Assembly: GCF_028548455.1 (NCBI RefSeq)
Contig: NZ_JAQQLF010000013.1
Location: 62,001 to 126,000 of the forward strand
Reading direction: 5' to 3'
Source of the DNA: Vogesella aquatica
Lineage (GTDB): Bacteria > Pseudomonadota > Gammaproteobacteria > Burkholderiales > Chromobacteriaceae
Length of the DNA: 64,000 bases
Shown: piece after piece, positions 38,949-46,813 of the stretch
Layout: the number at the start of each line of letters is the position of its first letter
How positions within the stretch are numbered: position 1 is the first letter of the stretch
The notes under the pieces: generated by a model
Told to the model about the DNA's origin: nothing
What the model saw: only the letters and a program-made list of their open reading frames with translations
Database searches by the model: none
Program-made: the position numbers and the translations under genes

Positions 38949-40190
38949 TCAGGCAAAGCGCGCCGGCGAGTACGGCGCAGGGTCGGTAAACGGCTGCTCG
39001 CCCAGCATCATCTCGGCCAGCAGGCGCCCCGACACCGGCCCCAGCGTCAGCCCCAGATGGCTGTGGCCAAAGCAGAACCACAAACCCGGGTGACGCGGCG
39101 CGGCGCCAATCACCGGGCGCATGTCCGGCAGGCAGGGGCGGCAGCCCACCCACGGTTCGGCATCCACGCGCTCACCCAGCGGGAACAAGCCTTGCGCCAG
39201 CGCTTCGGCCTGCGCCAGCTGATTGGGCGTGGGCGGCGCGTCACGGCGCGCCAGCTCCACACCGGTGGCCAGCCGCAAGCCACGCGCCATCGGTGCCACC
39301 AGAAAGCTGTTTTCCATATCCACCACCGTGCGCTGCAGGCCAGGGCCACGCGCATAGTAGTGCATGTGGTAGCCACGTTTGACCTGTAGCGGAATGCGGT
39401 AACCCAGCGGCGTGTACAGGTCGTCCGACCACGGCCCCAGCGCCAGCACCACCTCGCGTGCCTGATACACACCGGCGTCGGTATGCACCTGCCAGCCGTT
39501 GCCCGCCTGGCGCAAACCCTGTACCGCGCATTGCTTCAATACCCCGCCCAGCGTCTGGAAGTACGCCGCGTAGCCGCGTACCAGCGCACCGGGGTCGCGG
39601 ATGCTGTGCGGGTCGTGCCAGTGAATCGCCCCGCTAAAGCCCTGCCCCAGCCCAGGCTCGGCCTGGTGCAGCGCCGCTGCGTCCAGCACGGTGAGGCCCA
39701 GGCCGTATTCGCGGGCGATACGCTGCGCATTGGCCGCTTCGTCAAAAAAGGTGGCCTCGCCGCGCCACGCCTCCAGCAGGCCTTCACTGCGGCGCAGCTC
39801 GGTCACACCGGCAGCACGAATCCAGGCGTCGTGTTCGGGCAGGCAGGCTTCCAGCAAGGGCAGCATGGCGCGGCCGGTAGCGGCCAAGCGTGCCGGTGCC
39901 GACTCGCGCCAGTACTGCCACAGCCAGCCGGCGTAGGACGGCAGCGTGGCCGGGTGGTAGCGCACGTCGGGCGAGCGGTTGGCCGCCAGGCGCAATACCG
40001 ACGATAGCTGGCGCGGGAAGCCGTACGGTATCACCGCCGCCCGCTCCAGCAGGCCGGCATTACCGTGGCTGGTTTCCTCGCCAGGGGCGCGCCGGTCCAG
40101 CAGCCATACCTGGCGGCCACGTTGCTGCAGGGCCAAGGCGGCCGACACGCCGACCATGCCGGCACCCAGTACGATTACATCTGCATCCAT
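38949..40190 (-). CDS. FAD-dependent D-amino acid dehydrogenase (DadA/DauA-like)
   Basis: 413 residues, DAO superfamily. The FAD Rossmann motif is VIVLGAGMVGVSAALALQQRG; SHGNAGLLERAAV and a C-terminal GHSHLGLTLGPVSGRLLAE match the D-amino acid dehydrogenase group. It would deaminate a D-amino acid to the 2-oxo acid, with electrons going to the respiratory chain. Its neighbours are an ArgT-like binding protein, an ornithine-cyclodeaminase-family reductase and a DauR-type regulator. That points to D-arginine or another basic D-amino acid, by analogy with Pseudomonas dauBAR. It is a paralogue of the enzyme at 8041-9294. Confidence 0.88.
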   Translation of the reverse strand: MDADVIVLGAGMVGVSAALALQQRGRQVWLLDRRAPGEETSHGNAGLLERAAVIPYGFPRQLSSVLRLAANRSPDVRYHPATLPSYAGWLWQYWRESAPARLAATGRAMLPLLEACLPEHDAWIRAAGVTELRRSEGLLEAWRGEATFFDEAANAQRIAREYGLGLTVLDAAALHQAEPGLGQGFSGAIHWHDPHSIRDPGALVRGYAAYFQTLGGVLKQCAVQGLRQAGNGWQVHTDAGVYQAREVVLALGPWSDDLYTPLGYRIPLQVKRGYHMHYYARGPGLQRTVVDMENSFLVAPMARGLRLATGVELARRDAPPTPNQLAQAEALAQGLFPLGERVDAEPWVGCRPCLPDMRPVIGAAPRHPGLWFCFGHSHLGLTLGPVSGRLLAEMMLGEQPFTDPAPYSPARFA

Positions 40191-40269
40191 GCTGCTTGTT
40201 GCCTTCCTGCTGCCGCGCCGGCCTGGCCGCGGCGATAGTCAAACGATGCGGCCAACCCTGGCGCACCGA

Positions 40270-40290
40270 CGCCCGGCGGCTAGCCGGGCG
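40270..40290. other. GC hairpin after the ArgT-like gene
   Basis: The eight-base arms CGCCCGGC (40270-40277) and GCCGGGCG (40283-40290) lie 10 bases past the stop. Without a T tract it is at best a weak terminator. A TGCGGCCAAC copy lies just beyond (40247-40256). Confidence 0.4.
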
Positions 40291-40299
40291 GGTAAAAAC

Positions 40300-41082
40300 C
40301 TACTTGGCGATAATGTCGCGCTTGAAGTACTTCTGCGACAAGCGGCTGAGGGTGCCGTCCTGCTTCAGCGCCGCAATAGCCTTGTCCAGCTCGGCCTTCA
40401 GCGGGTCGCCTTTGCGCACGCCAAAGCCGGTGCCTTCGCCCAGCGTGGCAAAGTCACTCAGCACCTTGCCCTTGAACTCGAAGGGCTTGCCCTGCGGTTT
40501 ATCGAGGAAGCCTTCCTGCGCATTCTGCCCTTCCTGTACCGAGGCATCCAGGCGGCCGGCGGCCAGGTCCAGGTAGATCTGGCTCTGGTCACGGTAGGCC
40601 ACCACCTTCACGCCTGCGCGCTCCCAGTGCTTGCGCACAAAGTCTTCCTGCGTGGCGCCCTGCAGCACGCCGACGGTCTTGCCCTTCAGCGCGGCCACGG
40701 TAGGCTGCAGTTTGCTGTCACGGCGCGCCACCATCTGGATAGGGACGATGTAGATCGGCACGGTGAAATCAATCGATTCGCGGCGCTTGGCGGTAATGTT
40801 CATCGCCGAGTTGATCACCTCGAACTTGCGCGCCATCAGCCCCGGAATCAGCCCCTCGAACGAGGTTTCCACGTAGCTGCACTTGGCCGCCATGCGTTCG
40901 CAAATGGCATTACCGATCTCGATATCGAAACCCACCAGTTTGCCATCGGGCAGCTTGCTTTCGAATGGTGCGTAAAATGGCTCCAGCCCCATGCGGACGG
41001 CCTGGCCACCGGCCAGCGCCGGGCCGGCCAGCAAAGCGATAAGGGGCAGCAGATAACGGCTGGCAGTGCGGGTTTTGCTCAT
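40300..41082 (-). CDS. Periplasmic amino acid binding protein, ArgT/HisJ-like
   Basis: 260 residues. A signal peptide (ending AGPALAGG) precedes a family 3 solute-binding fold closely following the basic-amino-acid binders (YAPFESKLPDGKLVGFDIEIGNAICERM; FEGLIPGLMARKFEVINSAMNITAKRRESIDFTVPIY). The arginine in NITAKRRES corresponds to the residue that holds the substrate carboxylate. The ATG at 41082 is chosen because AGGAG precedes it and it opens the signal peptide. No permease or ATPase gene is present, so it depends on a system encoded elsewhere. It lies 109 bases upstream of the FAD dehydrogenase gene on the same strand. Confidence 0.88.
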   Translation of the reverse strand: MSKTRTASRYLLPLIALLAGPALAGGQAVRMGLEPFYAPFESKLPDGKLVGFDIEIGNAICERMAAKCSYVETSFEGLIPGLMARKFEVINSAMNITAKRRESIDFTVPIYIVPIQMVARRDSKLQPTVAALKGKTVGVLQGATQEDFVRKHWERAGVKVVAYRDQSQIYLDLAAGRLDASVQEGQNAQEGFLDKPQGKPFEFKGKVLSDFATLGEGTGFGVRKGDPLKAELDKAIAALKQDGTLSRLSQKYFKRDIIAK

Positions 41083-41241
41083 GATGATTTCTCCTGGCGG
41101 GGTCCTGCCCGGCGGCTGCCGGTAGCGGGTGGCGGCTCGTCTTGGCCGCTTGCCGGCAAGAATAGATAAAATTTCCATCGTGGACAATTTTTTTCTTCAT
41201 CGCTAAGCTAAGGTCATTGCCATCCGCCATGCCAAGACACC

Positions 41242-42210
41242 ATGCACGCTATCAACCACCACGCCGCCCCGCTAGTTCTGACCGCCGACGCCATCCGCCC
41301 GCACCTGCCGCAGCTGCCGGTACGTCAGGTATTGCTGCAATTGTTCACCGCACTGGGCCAGGGCCAGGCGGTGCAGCCACCACAAACGCTGACACTGTTT
41401 CCGGGTGACACCGGCGATGTCATCACTTACCAGGGCGTACTGGCCAGCCAGCAGCTGTTTGGTGCCAAGCTGTCGCCGTATATCGTGACGGGCGGCAAGC
41501 CGCTGGTAACCGCCTGGACCAGCCTTTTCTCGATGCAGACCGGCCAACCCTTGCTGTTCTGCGACGCCAGCCTGCTCACCGTAGAGCGCACCGCCGGCAC
41601 TACGGCACTGGCAATAGAACAGCTGGCGCGCCCGGACAGCCAGCAGCTGGCGCTGATCGGCTGCGGCGCAGTCGGCCAGGCCCACCTGCGCCACGTACTG
41701 GCCCTGCGGCCGTGGACGCGCATCCGCGTATTTGCCCCCGGCCTGGCAGCAGATAGCGCCCTGCAGGCACAGCTGCTGGCGATGGATGCCCGCATCGAGC
41801 TGGCCAGTTCGGCCGAGAATGCCGCCGCCGACGCCGACGTGGTGATGCTGTGCACCTCGTCCGGCAGCCCGGTACTGGACGTGGCCGCACTGCGCCGCCC
41901 GGCGCTGATTACCTCGATCAGCACCAATGTGGCCCAGGCGCACGAGATCGCACCGGCGCTGCTATCGCAGCTGGACGTGTACTGCGACCACCGCGCCAGT
42001 ACCCCCAGCCGCGCCGGCGACATGGTGTTGGCCGCACGCGACCACCAGTGGCAGGCCGATGCCATCCGTGGCGACCTGGCCGAGCTGGTAACCGGCCACT
42101 GCCCGCGCCCGGACTACCAGCGCCACGTGTTTTTCCGCTCCATCGGCATGGGCCTGCAGGACATCGCCATTGCCCACGCCCTGCTGCAACGCGTGCAGCA
42201 AGGCGGCTAG
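41242..42210 (+). CDS. Ornithine cyclodeaminase/mu-crystallin family protein, DauB-like
   Basis: 322 residues. An N-terminal dimerisation half carries the family lysines (FGAKLSPYIVTGGKP), followed by an NAD(P)-binding Rossmann half (LALIGCGAVGQAHLRHVLAL; DVVMLCTSSGSPVLD). Members include ornithine cyclodeaminase, 1-pyrroline-2-carboxylate reductases and DauB, which aminates 2-ketoarginine to L-arginine. With the FAD dehydrogenase, the basic-amino-acid binder and a DauR-like regulator adjacent, the DauB role is the best guess. A proline-type reductase is the main alternative. The ribosome-binding site is weak. It is divergent from the ArgT-like gene. Confidence 0.85.
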   Translation: MHAINHHAAPLVLTADAIRPHLPQLPVRQVLLQLFTALGQGQAVQPPQTLTLFPGDTGDVITYQGVLASQQLFGAKLSPYIVTGGKPLVTAWTSLFSMQTGQPLLFCDASLLTVERTAGTTALAIEQLARPDSQQLALIGCGAVGQAHLRHVLALRPWTRIRVFAPGLAADSALQAQLLAMDARIELASSAENAAADADVVMLCTSSGSPVLDVAALRRPALITSISTNVAQAHEIAPALLSQLDVYCDHRASTPSRAGDMVLAARDHQWQADAIRGDLAELVTGHCPRPDYQRHVFFRSIGMGLQDIAIAHALLQRVQQGG

Positions 42211-42220
42211 ATCCGGACAA

Positions 42221-42247
42221 AAGGTTGGCCGCACTTGTGGCCAACCT
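42221..42247. repeat. Inverted pair of the GTTGGCCGCA word
   Basis: An exact copy at 42224-42233 (minus) and a one-mismatch partner TGTGGCCAAC at 42236-42245 (plus) lie 13 bases past the stop. They form an AAGGTTGGCC...GGCCAACCTT hairpin between the DauB-like and DauR-like genes. Confidence 0.7.
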
Positions 42248-42283
42248 TGCGCTACGGCACTATGCCGCCTCTGCCCGGAACCC

Positions 42284-42922
42284 ATGCCCATGAGACACGC
42301 TACCCACGCTACCGACCTGCTGCTGTCCCGCTACGCCCACCTGGCCGACAGCATCACCAAGCTGTTCTTCCCCTACGCCGAGGTGGTGATCCACGACCTG
42401 GCCGAGCAGCGCGTGCGCTACCTGGCCAACAACCTGTCGCGGCGCGAAATCGGTGACGAATCCGGGCTGGAAGACATCGAGCGCACCATTGCCGACCGTT
42501 TTGTCGGCCCCTACGAAAAGCTGAACTGGGATGGGCGCCGCATGCGCTGCGTCAGCAGCGTGCTGTTTGACGATGACGGGCAGGCGCTGGGGGTGATGTG
42601 CATCAACTTCAACATTGCGGTATTCGAAGACATGCACGGCATGCTGGGCATGCTGCTCAAAGGCGCCGGGCTGGTGGCGCAGCCGGCCGAGCTATTCCGT
42701 GACGACTGGCAGGAGCGTATCAATACCTTCATGCACGGCTGGCTGCAGCACAGGCAGCTGGCACTGAACGGCCTGACGCGCGACCAGCGCCGCCAGCTGG
42801 TGGCCGCGCTGCATGCCGAAGGCGCTTTCCAGGGCAAGAGCGCCACGCATTACATTGCCAACGTGCTGGGGCTGGGCCGTGCCACCGTGTACAAGTACCT
42901 GAAAGAGCTGAAAGAAGGCTGA
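42284..42922 (+). CDS. YheO/DauR-like PAS-HTH transcriptional regulator
   Basis: 212 residues. An N-terminal YheO-like PAS domain (about 10-120; DSITKLFFPYAEVVIHDLAEQRVRYLANNLSRREIGDES, then GQALGVMCINFNIAVFED) is followed by a C-terminal HTH (SATHYIANVLGLGRATVYKYLKELKEG). DauR of Pseudomonas has the same architecture and represses the D-arginine genes until 2-ketoarginine appears. ATG at 42284 (GGAA upstream) is used; 42290 is also possible. It follows the DauB-like gene after a short gap holding an inverted word pair. It probably controls the divergent dau-like units. Confidence 0.87.
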   Translation: MPMRHATHATDLLLSRYAHLADSITKLFFPYAEVVIHDLAEQRVRYLANNLSRREIGDESGLEDIERTIADRFVGPYEKLNWDGRRMRCVSSVLFDDDGQALGVMCINFNIAVFEDMHGMLGMLLKGAGLVAQPAELFRDDWQERINTFMHGWLQHRQLALNGLTRDQRRQLVAALHAEGAFQGKSATHYIANVLGLGRATVYKYLKELKEG

Positions 42923-43074
42923 ACACGCCACCGGCCCGGAGGCTGTCAACCAGTGGATATCTCCCCGAATGGCATGCGCTATCGATAGAAAAGACCCAAC
43001 TAGCAATAGTGTTTCGTTAACAAAGTCTAAAGTTTGTGCGCAGTGTGTCGTTATGTCAGGATGCGCCACCATCC

Positions 43075-43098
43075 AATGCCAAATGCAAAAATGGCATT
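43075..43098. promoter_or_regulatory. Inverted repeat at a possible -10 before the radical SAM gene
   Basis: AATGCCA (43075-43081) and TGGCATT (43092-43098) flank ten A-rich bases. A TATACT -10-like hexamer overlaps its edge (43098-43103). No convincing -35 was found. Confidence 0.3.
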
Positions 43099-43149
43099 AT
43101 ACTGGCCTGCCTTAACACACACTCACTGACAAATAGACGGAAGCAAAAC

Positions 43150-44436
43150 GTGAAACCCAAAAAAATCCTGTTTGTTGTCATGCCTTACGAAGGTGAAGTA
43201 CGTGATCGCGTCACCGCCAAGTTCTACAAGAACAAAGCCGTAAAATACATGCCGTTGGGTGTCTTGAGCCTCGCGGCCTGCGTGCCGCCCGAATACGAAG
43301 TCAAGGTACTGGATGCGGCCAGCCTGGGTCTGGACCTGCAGGAAACCATCGACCAGATCGAAGCCTGGGCACCGGATGTCCTGGGCCTGTCGGTAGTCAC
43401 CTACCGTGCCTGGGCCATGGTGCAGATCCTGCAACGCACCAGCGCACCCATCAAGATTGTCGGTGGCCCGCACGCCACCAAGAGCTACAACTACATTCTG
43501 GAACAAGGTGCCCACGCCGTGTTCGTGGATGATGCCGAAGTCACCTTCCCGCAATGGCTGCAAGCCGGCTGCCCGGAAGGCGTGTTCTGGGGTGGCCAGG
43601 TCAACCTGAACACCATTCCGCTACCGGCTCGCCATTTGCTCAATATCGACGATTATCGCATCGAGAAAAACGAAGACCTGTTGTTTGACGTTGGCGCCTT
43701 GCGTCTGCCGATGTTCAGTTCCAAAGGCTGTCCGTACGCCTGCACCTATTGCGACGTGCAACAGAAAACCTTCAACTTCAAGTCCGCCGAGCGCTGCGTG
43801 GAAGAATTCAAGGCGCTGGTCGAGCTGGGTGCTACCTCGATCCACATCCTGGACGACGCGTTCAACGTCAACCGCAACCGCGTCAGCGAAATGTCCAAAG
43901 CGCTAGTACGGGAAAACATCAAGGTAGACTGGAGTGCCAGGGGCACGGTAGAGGTACGGGAGTCGGTTATCGCAGACCTGGCCGAAGCCGGCTGCAAACG
44001 CCTGCATGTCGGCATCGAGAGCCTGGACGACACCATTCTGGCCGGCTTCAAGAAGGCCTCCCGTTACAAGCACATCGAGCAGTTTTCCACGCTGTGCCAG
44101 CAGTACGACATCGACATTCTGGGCTACTTCATCATCGGCGCGCCGGGCGAAACCAGCGAGTACCGCCGTACCCTGCCGCAACGCATCCGCGACCTTGGCA
44201 TCAAGCTGCCCTACTTCAACCTGCTGTCGCCGCTGGCGGAAACGCCCTACTACGAAGAGCTGCTACGCACCGGCAAGTTCAAGACAGATATCTGGACCGA
44301 ATTCTGCAAGAACCCGGTGCCGGATTTCATCATTCCGGAAATCCGCTCCGAAGAGGAAGAAGAAGAACTGCGCCTGATCATTGATGACTACGTGCGCTAT
44401 TTCAAACATGATGACATGCCGGTATTCGTAAACTGA
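43150..44436 (+). CDS. B12-binding radical SAM protein
   Basis: 428 residues. The N-terminal ~140 residues form a cobalamin-binding Rossmann domain (KILFVVMPYEGEVRD, MPLGVLSLAACVPPEYEVKVLDAA, IVGGPHATK). A radical SAM domain follows with Cys194, Cys198 and Cys201 (SKGCPYACTYCDVQ) binding the 4Fe-4S cluster, plus an Elp3-like barrel (HVGIESLDDTILAGFKKAS; GYFIIGAPGETSEY). Such enzymes perform radical methylation or rearrangement. Translation starts at a GTG with GGAAG about 7 bases upstream. Its stop overlaps the start of a CgeB-like glycosyltransferase gene, so the two act together. The substrate is unknown. Confidence 0.9.
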   Translation: MKPKKILFVVMPYEGEVRDRVTAKFYKNKAVKYMPLGVLSLAACVPPEYEVKVLDAASLGLDLQETIDQIEAWAPDVLGLSVVTYRAWAMVQILQRTSAPIKIVGGPHATKSYNYILEQGAHAVFVDDAEVTFPQWLQAGCPEGVFWGGQVNLNTIPLPARHLLNIDDYRIEKNEDLLFDVGALRLPMFSSKGCPYACTYCDVQQKTFNFKSAERCVEEFKALVELGATSIHILDDAFNVNRNRVSEMSKALVRENIKVDWSARGTVEVRESVIADLAEAGCKRLHVGIESLDDTILAGFKKASRYKHIEQFSTLCQQYDIDILGYFIIGAPGETSEYRRTLPQRIRDLGIKLPYFNLLSPLAETPYYEELLRTGKFKTDIWTEFCKNPVPDFIIPEIRSEEEEEELRLIIDDYVRYFKHDDMPVFVN

Positions 44437-45677
44437 TGATGACCCCGCTCCGACTGGCCATACTGTGCAGCACCAGCAACACCTATCTGTTGAACATGTG
44501 CTTTGCCCTGATGAAAGGGTTTCACCGTATCGGTGTGGACTGCCAGCTGCTGGATGCTGACAAACCCGCCGACGCACTGGGCAACGAGCTGGACAAGCTG
44601 TGCCCGGATGCCGTGTTCGAAATCAACCGCACACGAGGCCAGTCGCCGCTGTCCCTGCCGGCATCCTGCCTGCACCTGTGCTGGATTCAGGATGCCTGGC
44701 ATCAGGACCCGGTGAGCGGCAACAAGCTGCTGCACCGTGCCGATCCTCGCTTTGGCGGCAGCGACCTGCTGTACGGCCTGCTGAAAGCCGACTATTTCGG
44801 CCTTCAGGCCCAGGCCACTAGCCAGGAGTGGAAAATCCTGCAACCTGGTGCCGATACCGACCTGTACGCGAACCTGCCGGATAGCCGGCCGGAGCCGGGA
44901 CTCGCGTCCATTTGCGGCTATATTCCGAAACCGATCAAGCCGACCCCCGCCATGCACGAGCTGCTCATTGCCCAGCATCAAGGCCGGCAGGTATCGGTAG
45001 GCGATCTCATTTTCAGCCTGAGCTACCAGCACAAGGTATCCATCAGCCGCCACTCCACCGGCGATATCCATGCCCTGATGACAGCCGAGATCAACAAACG
45101 CCTGGGGATCTCCATCAGCATTGACGAGATGCTAGCCCTGTTCGACTCACATTGGACACTGCTGCTGCTTGACACAGAGCTCCCACGGATTCCCGATCGA
45201 CTGGGCAATGCCAATGCCGTGCTGGACGAAGGGTTACAACTACAGCTCTTTGGCCCGAACCAGTGGCTGGGATGGGAGCGATTGGCGCCTTACTATCAAC
45301 GCAACCTGAGCTGGGGTAGCGAGTTATGCAATGTCTATCGTCGCAGCCAGTTCAATCTGCACAATGGCGCCTTCGGCATGCACCAGCGCGTACTCGAATG
45401 CATGGCTGCCGGCGGCGTCATCCTGATTAATCATACCGACTACGACCCGGAACATGATGTACAGGCGCATTTCACCGATGGCGAACACTACATCGCCTAC
45501 CAACCGGAAACCTTGCGCGATACGCTGTCACAGTGGAAAGCACAACACGAGACGCTGCGCGACATCGGCCAGGCAGCGGCATCACATGTCCGACAACACC
45601 ATCGATGGGAAAACCGTGCCAGCGCCATCCTTGCAGACATCCACGCCCTGCACCAGAAGCGGCGCCAGCTCCAGTAA
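44436..45677 (+). CDS. CgeB-like glycosyltransferase
   Basis: 413 residues. An N-terminal Rossmann-like half (LRLAILCSTSNTYLLNMCFALMKGFHRIGVDCQLL; CLHLCWIQDAWH) is followed by a C-terminal nucleotide-sugar-binding half of the CgeB/glycosyl transferase 1-2 type (FNLHNGAFGMHQRVLECMAAGGVILINHTDYDPEHD; FTDGEHYIAYQ). The pattern H-x-R-x-E-x-M-A-x-G-G matches this group. The start overlaps the stop of the radical SAM gene (TGATG). Base composition looks slightly less GC-rich than nearby genes. Acceptor and donor are unknown; flagellin or surface glycan modification is one possibility. Confidence 0.75.
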   Translation: MMTPLRLAILCSTSNTYLLNMCFALMKGFHRIGVDCQLLDADKPADALGNELDKLCPDAVFEINRTRGQSPLSLPASCLHLCWIQDAWHQDPVSGNKLLHRADPRFGGSDLLYGLLKADYFGLQAQATSQEWKILQPGADTDLYANLPDSRPEPGLASICGYIPKPIKPTPAMHELLIAQHQGRQVSVGDLIFSLSYQHKVSISRHSTGDIHALMTAEINKRLGISISIDEMLALFDSHWTLLLLDTELPRIPDRLGNANAVLDEGLQLQLFGPNQWLGWERLAPYYQRNLSWGSELCNVYRRSQFNLHNGAFGMHQRVLECMAAGGVILINHTDYDPEHDVQAHFTDGEHYIAYQPETLRDTLSQWKAQHETLRDIGQAAASHVRQHHRWENRASAILADIHALHQKRRQLQ

Positions 45678-45680
45678 AAC

Positions 45681-45707
45681 CAGGGCGTCCATGTGATGGA
45701 AGCCCTG
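45681..45707. terminator. Hairpin between the convergent glycosyltransferase and YejK-like genes
   Basis: CAGGGC (45681-45686) pairs with GCCCTG (45702-45707), with an inner CCAT/ATGG stem. It has no clear T tract. Confidence 0.45.
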
Positions 45708-45741
45708 CGCTAGCACCGTTGGCATCATGGGCTGGTAACGG

Positions 45742-46752
45742 CTAGTCTTCCTTCTGCTGCAAAAACAGCGTCAGCGTCAGCTCGCCGTTTTCGCCTTTCA
45801 CGCTGCGCACGTTCTGCAGGCTGAGGTCGGACGGCAGCAGCAGGCTGACACCATGGCCGATGCCGACCTTGCTCCAGCTCTTCTCCAACCGCTTGGCCAC
45901 CGATTGCGCCGGCAGCGGCGCGTCGCTTTCCAGCGAAAAGCCGTAGCTTTCGGCGGCGTTGTCGAACAGGCGGCCAACCTCTTCCGGCCCCACGTAGCGC
46001 TCGGCCATGCTACCCATCTGGCGCGGCGACAGCTCCGGCTCGGTCTTGCACAGGTTCATCACTTCGTCCTTGAAGCGCACCTGCTGCTGCGGGTCGTCAA
46101 TTTCTTCCGAGATCTGCTCCAGCACCTCGGCCACCACCTTGCTGCTGGTGCTGGTATCGGGCACGCGCATGGCCTGCAGGAAGTCGTCCAGCCAGAACTT
46201 GGCTTCGTTACCCTGGCGGTCCACTGCGTACAGCAGCGGGCCGTGCTCCAGCAGCAGCGCGCCCTTGTCGATCAGGCGCGGGTTGATGCCGCTGGCGTGG
46301 CTGATGTCGAACACCTCGCCGCTTTCCACGATGGTGAGGAAGTCTTCCTGGATTTCGGCTTTAAAGAGGCCCAGCGCACGCACTTCGCGGTCGCCGTCGC
46401 TCAGGCCGGAAAACAGGATCACCAGCAAGTCGCCGGCCATGATGTTGGGGTGCTGCGAGCGGGCGTACAGGTGCTTGGCAATGCGCTGCGACACCTCCAG
46501 CAGGTCGGCCTCGCCACGGAAGAACTGGCGGCTGTAGTGGTACAGCTCGTTCAGGTTCAGGTCGCTCTCGTGGTAGAACTGGTACTTTTTCTTGTCGGAG
46601 ACAATGCCCTTCAGGTAGCCGTCCAGGATCAGCGCCGATACGCCCTCGTCCACCTGGGTGGCCTTGCCGGACAGCTGCAAGGGCTCGCTGCGGGCCGGGT
46701 TGCCGACACGGTGTACCACGAGGCGTTCTACGCGGGCTTCGGTTATCTGCAT
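45742..46752 (-). CDS. Nucleoid-associated protein, YejK/NdpA family
   Basis: 336 residues, the usual length of the 37-kDa nucleoid-associated family. Recognisable parts are the N-terminal ARVERLVVHRVGN, the FRGEADLLEVSQRIAKHLYARSQHPNIMAGDLLVILF block, INPRLIDKGALLLEHG, and DAPLPAQSVAKRLEKSWSKVGIGHGVSLLLPSDL. It binds DNA in the nucleoid of enterobacteria; its precise job is unsettled. GGAAG precedes the ATG. It is transcribed together with, or just after, the ABC exporter gene upstream (61 bases). Confidence 0.86.
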   Translation of the reverse strand: MQITEARVERLVVHRVGNPARSEPLQLSGKATQVDEGVSALILDGYLKGIVSDKKKYQFYHESDLNLNELYHYSRQFFRGEADLLEVSQRIAKHLYARSQHPNIMAGDLLVILFSGLSDGDREVRALGLFKAEIQEDFLTIVESGEVFDISHASGINPRLIDKGALLLEHGPLLYAVDRQGNEAKFWLDDFLQAMRVPDTSTSSKVVAEVLEQISEEIDDPQQQVRFKDEVMNLCKTEPELSPRQMGSMAERYVGPEEVGRLFDNAAESYGFSLESDAPLPAQSVAKRLEKSWSKVGIGHGVSLLLPSDLSLQNVRSVKGENGELTLTLFLQQKED

Positions 46753-46813
46753 GATGCTTCCTGTTGGGGGCTGAAAAACGGGTGGCGATTATCGCACATC
46801 CGGCCGCCAGGCT

